Source: Symbiotaphrina buchneri (taxonomy: Eukaryota > Ascomycota > Symbiotaphrinales > Symbiotaphrinaceae). Taken from it: a DNA stretch of 64,000 nucleotides. Numbering within the stretch: position 1 is the first letter of the stretch; each line of letters begins with the position of its first letter. The DNA lies in the NCBI GenBank assembly GCA_001599915.1, contig BCIG01000001.1, forward strand, positions 186,001 to 250,000, written 5' to 3'. This document shows positions 58,197 through 64,000 of the stretch, piece after piece. The position numbers and the translations under genes are program-made. The notes beneath the pieces are model-generated. The model did no database searches. It saw only the letters and a list, made by a program, of their open reading frames with translations, and was not told where the DNA came from.

Positions 58197-61100
58197 TTAG
58201 AGCTGAATGACATCCACCTCGGAGAAGTCCGGCGGACTCCTTGAATAAATAACCCTCGCGTTGCCATCCAGGCCGGTGTATTCGTTGCTGATCCATATAT
58301 GTTTCGTGAACCGCTGTGTGCGATAGACCTCGTCGTCGCTGACTCCTAGGTCATCCCTCGGAATCCATATGACTGGGCGCTTAGCACGAAGGGCAGAATG
58401 CTGGAAGGCTCGCTGGATGAGCCTATCGCGATCCTCCGGTGTCAGATCTTCAATTTCATCGTTGATACCTGCGAAAAGCGCGTCTGCCATGGGGTTGGTC
58501 GCCTGCGACTCCACATCTTTTGGATCCTTGTGTCGTAACTGATGGTTGTGGGTGCTGTTGTCATTATCGTCCGGTTTTGGATACAGTCCGAAATTCTTTG
58601 ACCGTCGATTTCTCGATCTATCCGCCCAGGAACCTTTCGGCACGAGCGGGTTAGGTACGAATTCCGCGATCTTCCGAGGATCTAGCTTATGCCTGTGTTT
58701 CCTCTCCTCGATCTTCTTCATCTCATATTCTTCCAGCTGTCGGTCCTCTTCCCTTGAGCGACGTTCTCTCTCTTCTAGCGTAGCTTGTAAATCGTCTTCA
58801 TCCCCTTCAGTTTCCCGCTGCGAAGTCAATCGACTATGCTGAATACGTGCAAACTCCTCGTCTCGCGCAACCGCGTCATCTTCAAGTGTAATCGGCAAGT
58901 ACCTGCAGAGTGGGCCAAATGCCTCGTTCAGCAGGTACTGGTAGAGAATCGTCGCGAGGGTTACCACGACCATTACGATGGCTTGCGGGTAACAAGTAGC
59001 ACTATTGTTTTCGTCGCGGACAAGGAGGAAGAGTCCTATCAAGCAGAGCTCCATGACGTAGAGACCGGTAAACATCTGGTTTAGAGCTCTCGGATACAGG
59101 AGGCCGGCGGTATCAAAGCTGAATCTGGTGACGTAGATGGAGTTGTACCGGTAAACGACCCAGAAAAGGGAGAATGTGATGACATTGAAAAGCATCATCA
59201 AAGGCGAGATTACAGAATAGATGAGACCTGGCAAGATTAGATGAGCAAATTAGCGCAGGAGACTCAGGATTCCGACACATACCAATACAAGCCAGGTTTG
59301 TGTACACCGGAAAGAAGGTTCCCCACTGTATCTCGATCAAATTGGTCTGTCTCTTCCATTTCTGTCGTGCAGTGGAGTCCACTATGGGTGACCATATGTA
59401 CCAACTGAATAACGTCCCGAGTTGTACCAGGGCTCCCGCACTGACCGAGAAAGCTTGAAGTAACATATACGAAAAGAAGTAGTCACTAGCCTTGGGAAGA
59501 TTCTCGGCCAGGAGCTGAGGCGTCTCTTGAGGAGTGTTGATAAGGGCTTTGATGACAGAAGTGATGCCCGAGGAGATGGAGACCACGAGGAAGACCTGCA
59601 CAAAAAGGAATGCAAAGTAATAGTTCTGCACTGATAACTCAACCAGCATCCCGGTTTGCACCCCTTGCTGTTTTCCGAGGAAACGTAAAGTTATAGGCAG
59701 GAGTGCAAGAAGTCCTGCAAGCAGAATTTGTGGGAGAACACCCTGAATGATGCCAATGAGCCACTGTGGTAAACGTTCAAGCCAATCCAACCATGGGACG
59801 AGCGCCGCAAGATTAGACACATTCGAGAGCAAGCCGGTGAAGGCAACAGGAAACGCCCAACCGATGATGAGGCCCGCAACGAGCGTTACAATGAGACCCG
59901 TCCGGATGTACCGTTCCCACCATCGAATGGACATATTCTCCCAGATAACATCGTCTGGTGAGATCTCCACAATCCTGGGAGCCATCTGTTTAGGCAGATG
60001 ATGACTGACAGATTGACACGCCATATGCGCTGCCACCTGGTTGTTGAATTGTATGAAAGCGGAGTTCATCAGGGGGTACTTTTCAGGCTCTTGTTGATCC
60101 TGCTCAATCTCGACGTTCAGGCGGGCCACTTCTTTGCGGCAATAATAGATTGTGTCCACCTTCTTGCCAATTAAAGGCAGTGATGGCATACACTGCCACC
60201 CAAAGATGGGCAACCGCATTGTATCCCGATCCTTCGGCTCAACATACTTCTTCCACAATGGCTCGCCGTAGTCATCGTGCAAGTACTCTTCATTGTATGC
60301 TGCGGGATATCCATCGTCATCATCCTGACCCGATCGCCGACCCGAATGAGCTTTTGACTCCAGAGACGCTTTCGCATCTGTCTCTTCTCCCTGACCAGTG
60401 CCGGTTGGTTTGTTACTGGAGCTGCCAGCAGTAGCATCTTTCTGTCGAAGTGGAAATTCGTCTTCTGGCTGCGTCTTGGGTTGTGGACTGGGGATACCAT
60501 AGGTGTCGGAATGAAGACCCTTCTTCCAAGACATCCAGCTGGCCTTTGCAGAGTCTTTAGCGCCGGATCTTTCTGAATCGTTTTTTTGCCCAGCAGTTTC
60601 ACTAGTAGTAGAATCAACACGTGGATCGATAGGTCCGGCATATGCGGCAGGTCCTGCGCCATCCAGATTCATGTTCAGGTCGGCCATATGCTGAGCTTCT
60701 GGATCGTTTTCCCGCTCGTAATCGCTAGAGTTATGCGATGATACAGGAAGAACCGTTGGTCTCTGTGGTCTTTGCTGCTCCCCTTCCTCAAAGGATCGGT
60801 CTTGGACAGGGAGCGATCCGATATCCGGAGCAAATCCAGAAGTTGTGCCCAATCTATCATCTACACCCTTTTCAGCCCTTTTGAAACCTCCAAGGACTGT
60901 TCCACCGATTTTGCCAAAACCATGGCCTACAAGATCGAGACCTTGACCGACAGCTTCCAGGCCCTGTCCAACAACCGGAATGGGTATTCTCGGCTTGACC
61001 GCTTGTCTTTCCTTTGAAACAGTCCTTGAAGACGATGTGCTATTCGACCTGTCTGCCAGCAGCTCATGGAGAGTATGGCGGACTTGATGGGGATTGCCAG

Positions 61101-62154
61101 AACTGAGCCCAGGGCCGGAAGCAATTGCCTCTCCATCCACGTCAGCCGCCCGCCTCTGGTGTGCAATCTCCTCCTTAGACTTTTTTTTGCTCCCGGATTT
61201 CTTGGCTTCTTGTACTTGCTGCTTCAGGAAATTCTTCTTTGCTTTCCTTATAAGTGCAGTTTCAGCAGCTTCTAGTGCGCTCGCAAGTTTGTTCCTTAGC
61301 TCGACCTTCGCACCTAGCTCGTCAAAGTTCCGATTAATCCATATATTCCTGACCCCGCCAGGGAAAACATCATACAAGCCATCCAGTGCAGCAACGCTGC
61401 ACCATTTGCGCGGTATGGCAGTGACCAGAACAGTGCTGGCTGACGCTCGCAGTCGATGCTTTGGCGACGTAAGATACGCCTGTCGCATGCGGACATAGCT
61501 CCTCAGCTCGTCAAAGAAGACAAAGCAGACGTAGACCACGACAAAGATTGCAAGGATTAGATGGGCCCAGTAGCGGTGGGTATGCTGAGGACGGACATTT
61601 CCCCACCCCAATTGGTCCAAGCCTGTAACATTTGTCGCGCCCGAATTCGAGCCAGTGGCGTAATGAGAGCCTCTGCCACCTGCTGCGTTCAAAGGGATGA
61701 GTATCGGCATAATGACGATCGCGAGCGGTATGAAGACCTTCAGGAGGGTCCGAAGGAAACGTAGAAAAAAGTACGCATCGAGCCCGCACTGGTCGATGAA
61801 CTTCCCAGTGGATTTATGCCACGCAGACAGGAACCAGCCAAAGAAGGGATTTCTGTTTACATCTTCTGCTCTTTCCCTTCTTGGGACAAGATATGTCTTT
61901 GGAGCACTACAATGTGACATGCGGTCAGAAACCATTCAGAACGTGTTGTGCGGATACTCTTACTATATCCTTTGGGACTTCAATCTCATCAGCATGAACG
62001 CAAGCAGTTCGATGCCGAAGACTGCAAAGCCGACTGCCAGAGCGGAAAGAAACGAGGGCAGTGACTGTCCAGCACTCTGCTGGCCTTTGCCTGAGCTGCC
62101 TGACAGCAAGCCACCGCTACTGGATGTGGATGCCGCTGATGTCGTGGCAGACAT
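58197..62154 (-). CDS. CSC1/OSCA/TMEM63-type (PHM7, RSN1) membrane channel
   Basis: Predicted osmo- or mechanosensitive cation channel family member, 1281 residues. Exons on minus: 62154-61964, 61906-59283 and 59227-58197 (introns 57 and 55 nt). The N-terminal three-helix RSN1 region contains FLSALAVGFAVFGIELLAFM, then YAPKTYLVPRRERAED. The cytosolic domain (IPRKWCSVAALDGLYDVFPG) is interrupted by a hydrophilic insertion of about 250 residues with the near-repeats VGQGLEAVGQGLDLVGHGFG. It resumes at FGWQCMPSLPLIGKKVDTIY and FIQFNNQVAAHMACQSV. The 7-TM core follows (SDYFFSYMLLQAFSVSAGAL; GLIYSVISPLMMLFNVITFS). A cytosolic tail of about 200 residues ends FSEVDVIQL. Localisation is probably the plasma membrane or vacuole. 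Confidence 0.95.
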
Positions 62155-63571
62155 TGTGCATGAAGTTGCAATAAGACCAGCTTCGAGACTCCTCCTTGGC
62201 CTACTCGGTGTGAAGACTATACAGAACCCTCGCGCAGCCTTGCATTGATCCTTATTTTATGTAGTGTCAGACAGACTTGCATGACCAGGAGCGGCGGTCT
62301 GTAGGCGGTCTGTAGGTCTGTATTTGAGGGAAGGGTTCTGTTGATGGGGGAGTAGCAACCCAGTTGCAATCTCCACGGGCTAAGCAATGCAGCCAGCTCC
62401 CTCGCGGCGCATGGAAGGAAATAGATATGTAGCAGGGTAAAAGAATAGAAGAGAAGCGTCCTGAAAAGGGTAAAGATACTGGAAAGATAGCGCTCTTGTC
62501 CCTCTTCCTGTTCCTGGCCCTGCTCCTGACCCTTTTGCTGTTCTTGTTTGTCGCGTCAAATGCGTGCCGCCGCCAAGACTGCTTGATAGGCAGGTGGGCC
62601 GCCAGCTAGCCGGCACTATGACGAAGGGGGCGTCACCTTAAAAAAAGATGCTGTGGTAACAATCGAGCAATCATGAGGTTACAGATACACAACCATTCTC
62701 TACGAATGAAATGTCTTAAGAAGGTAAGGTATGTAGGCTGTCGGGTGAGCAGTCCTTCACTGTCGAAGCGACGAAGGCGTCTAAGACCACTCTGCACTCC
62801 TGATACTACAATGGTCATTTGAGGATGAGACGAAGAGCATATGGGATACAGCGCTAAGATCGGCCCCCGGCATGTCGCAAATCGCTGCCGCGCGCTTTCT
62901 ACCACCACACCATGTACGAAGCTCTCAAATTGTTCAAGACTAAAGGCGTGAAACCTCCACGCATCCAATAAACCCTTTGAACCACACTCACCCTCAAACG
63001 CTGCCATTGTCTTAGCATGCGACACCACAACATCTTGAAATAGTATGCCCAGCAATATGGCCAACAGCAGCTAGAGGCAGTATCATGCGGTTCTCAGCTT
63101 GCAGTCGGACTCAGTCTGGTAAAGATTGCCATGCGGATTGCAACTGTCCTTGAAATCGTGAATCAAGGTGTCTAATCCATGCCAGCACAGCTCTAATCAC
63201 ACCAGATCTCCCGTCTTTGACAGGAGCTGAGCATTCAAGGTAGCCACTGGCGGACATATCTATTCGCCTCCATGACCAGACCAGACTAAATGCTTTATTC
63301 TCCGGACGATGTCCGAATTGGATTATCCTCAGACGAGCAATCCTATATACAGAAAGCACTGCGTCGAGGTCAGTACCCTAGAATTATAACTTCGTTATAT
63401 CACCTCACCTCCATGTGGAGTGTTTCTGTTATCTTGCGCACCGTGTGCGGTAGATGCTGCAGTTGGCGCTGCAGAATAATATCGCAGTTCTGTGATTGAA
63501 GCGTGGTTCTGCTTTTGAAGACTTGCATTATGTAGTGAACCAGCTACGAGACTGTTCAAATTCTGGCAAGA
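62155..63571. other. Intergenic: CSC1-like promoter and Vps71 3' flank
   Basis: Contains a short tandem repeat of GGCGGTCTGTA-type units near 62293-62323. Open frames in the middle (62633-63064) lack family resemblance and are not called as a gene. Confidence 0.5.
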
Positions 63572-64000
63572 TCAAGCGTAGAACCTTGAACATCGTTGTT
63601 CATCATGGATATGTTTACAATCCAGCCCGCAGACTCGAGATCCACATCTCAAACACCGGACAGTACCCCAGTACCCGCAAATCTCACAGAATTGTCTTGA
63701 AGGAACACCCGAAGCTCGAGGTGCGGCTCGGGCAGCGTGGTACGTCAGGGGAGGAGCAGACAGAAGCTGTTGCAGGGTGGCTTCTGAGGGCGGAGGAGGG
63801 ATGTGGGACTGTAGAAGCGGATTGTTGTCATCCGCGGTAACGGGAAACGGCAGAGAGGGCGTGGCTTCAGCGGGTATGGCGTGCGGCTCTGATGAACCTG
63901 GGACCGTTTGCGGCGCAGCTATTTGCGACCCAGTGTTCGGTGTTTTAGTCAAGCCTGGAGTCGATGATCTCTTTGCCATCGTCGATGCGGTTTTAGGTAA
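63572..64000 (-). CDS. SWR1 complex subunit Vps71/SWC6 (ZNHIT1-like), 5' end beyond window
   Basis: C-terminal part of a subunit of the SWR1 remodeller, which deposits histone H2A.Z. Visible on minus from the edge to 63572. The block PLTYHAARAAPRASGVPSRQ leads into the HIT zinc finger FCEICGYWGTVRCLRCGSRV, then CGLDCKHIHDEQRC, holding the family's Cys/His ligands, and ends SRFYA. A Met at 63979 starts a 135-residue frame, but the frame stays open to the edge and family proteins have a longer N-terminus. The gene is therefore probably cut by the window rather than starting at 63979. Confidence 0.85.
   Translation of the reverse strand, partial: LPKTASTMAKRSSTPGLTKTPNTGSQIAAPQTVPGSSEPHAIPAEATPSLPFPVTADDNNPLLQSHIPPPPSEATLQQLLSAPPLTYHAARAAPRASGVPSRQFCEICGYWGTVRCLRCGSRVCGLDCKHIHDEQRCSRFYA

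Noticed and set aside
62633-63064. 143-codon minus-strand open frame
   Set aside because: Composition is plausible, but there is no recognisable motif and no supporting splice structure; it lies in the CSC1-like promoter region.
1-64000. Transposons, LTR or other virus-like relics, CRISPR arrays
   Set aside because: I saw no polymerase, integrase, transposase or capsid-like protein stretches, no long terminal repeats and no spaced direct repeats.

Overview
The window is nuclear DNA of a filamentous ascomycete (Pezizomycotina), most likely a eurotiomycete of the Aspergillus/Penicillium kind. Support comes from short GT-AG introns of about 47-160 nt with CTRAY-like branch sites, Pil1, CSC1/PHM7, Ssr4 and NimT-type proteins, a secreted tyrosinase, and dispersed TACGAAGTA/TACGGAGTA motifs that I recall from Eurotiales. 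The genus is inference. I see no rRNA, tRNA, CRISPR array or recognisable transposon or viral relic.

Layout. 0-15 kb: a GH15 glycosidase entering from the left edge (-), an SLC35/TPT-type sugar-phosphate transporter (+), an LSM12 homologue (-), 6-phosphogluconate dehydrogenase (-), an RBM42-like RRM protein (+) and an Ssr4-like SWI/SNF-RSC subunit (+). 15-29 kb: all on +, tyrosinase, the eisosome protein Pil1, proteasome beta-5 (PRE2), a Dal5-type MFS permease and a BUB1-type checkpoint kinase with two KEN boxes. 29-47 kb: a fungal protein of unknown function (-), a gene-poor 4.2 kb, pyroglutamyl peptidase I (+) tail to tail with POL5 (-), a gene-poor 4 kb, then the Cdc25/NimT phosphatase (+). 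47-64 kb: GINS subunit SLD5 (+), a small GPI-type protein (-), an Old Yellow Enzyme (-), a Mep-type ammonium transporter (+), a Cys-rich orphan (+), a 100-residue Cys-rich protein (-), a CSC1/OSCA-type channel (-) and a Vps71/SWC6 subunit running off the right edge (-).

Most genes are housekeeping functions with no shared pathway: cell cycle and replication (BUB1, NimT, SLD5), ribosome biogenesis (POL5), chromatin (Ssr4, Vps71), proteolysis (PRE2, pyroglutamyl peptidase), pentose phosphate pathway (6PGD) and membrane or transport (Pil1, CSC1, ammonium, MFS, SLC35). I found no biosynthetic cluster and no convincing new multi-gene system. The most useful observations are gene-level. They are a 5-nt microexon needed to read 6PGD in frame, an apparently lost 3' splice site in the SLC35-type gene with an in-frame substitute, a combined Mad3/Bub1-like architecture, a Glu/His variant of the twin-histidine pair in the ammonium transporter, and two spliced small proteins that single-ORF searches miss. 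All exon coordinates were worked out by hand from splice signals, reading frame and family conservation.
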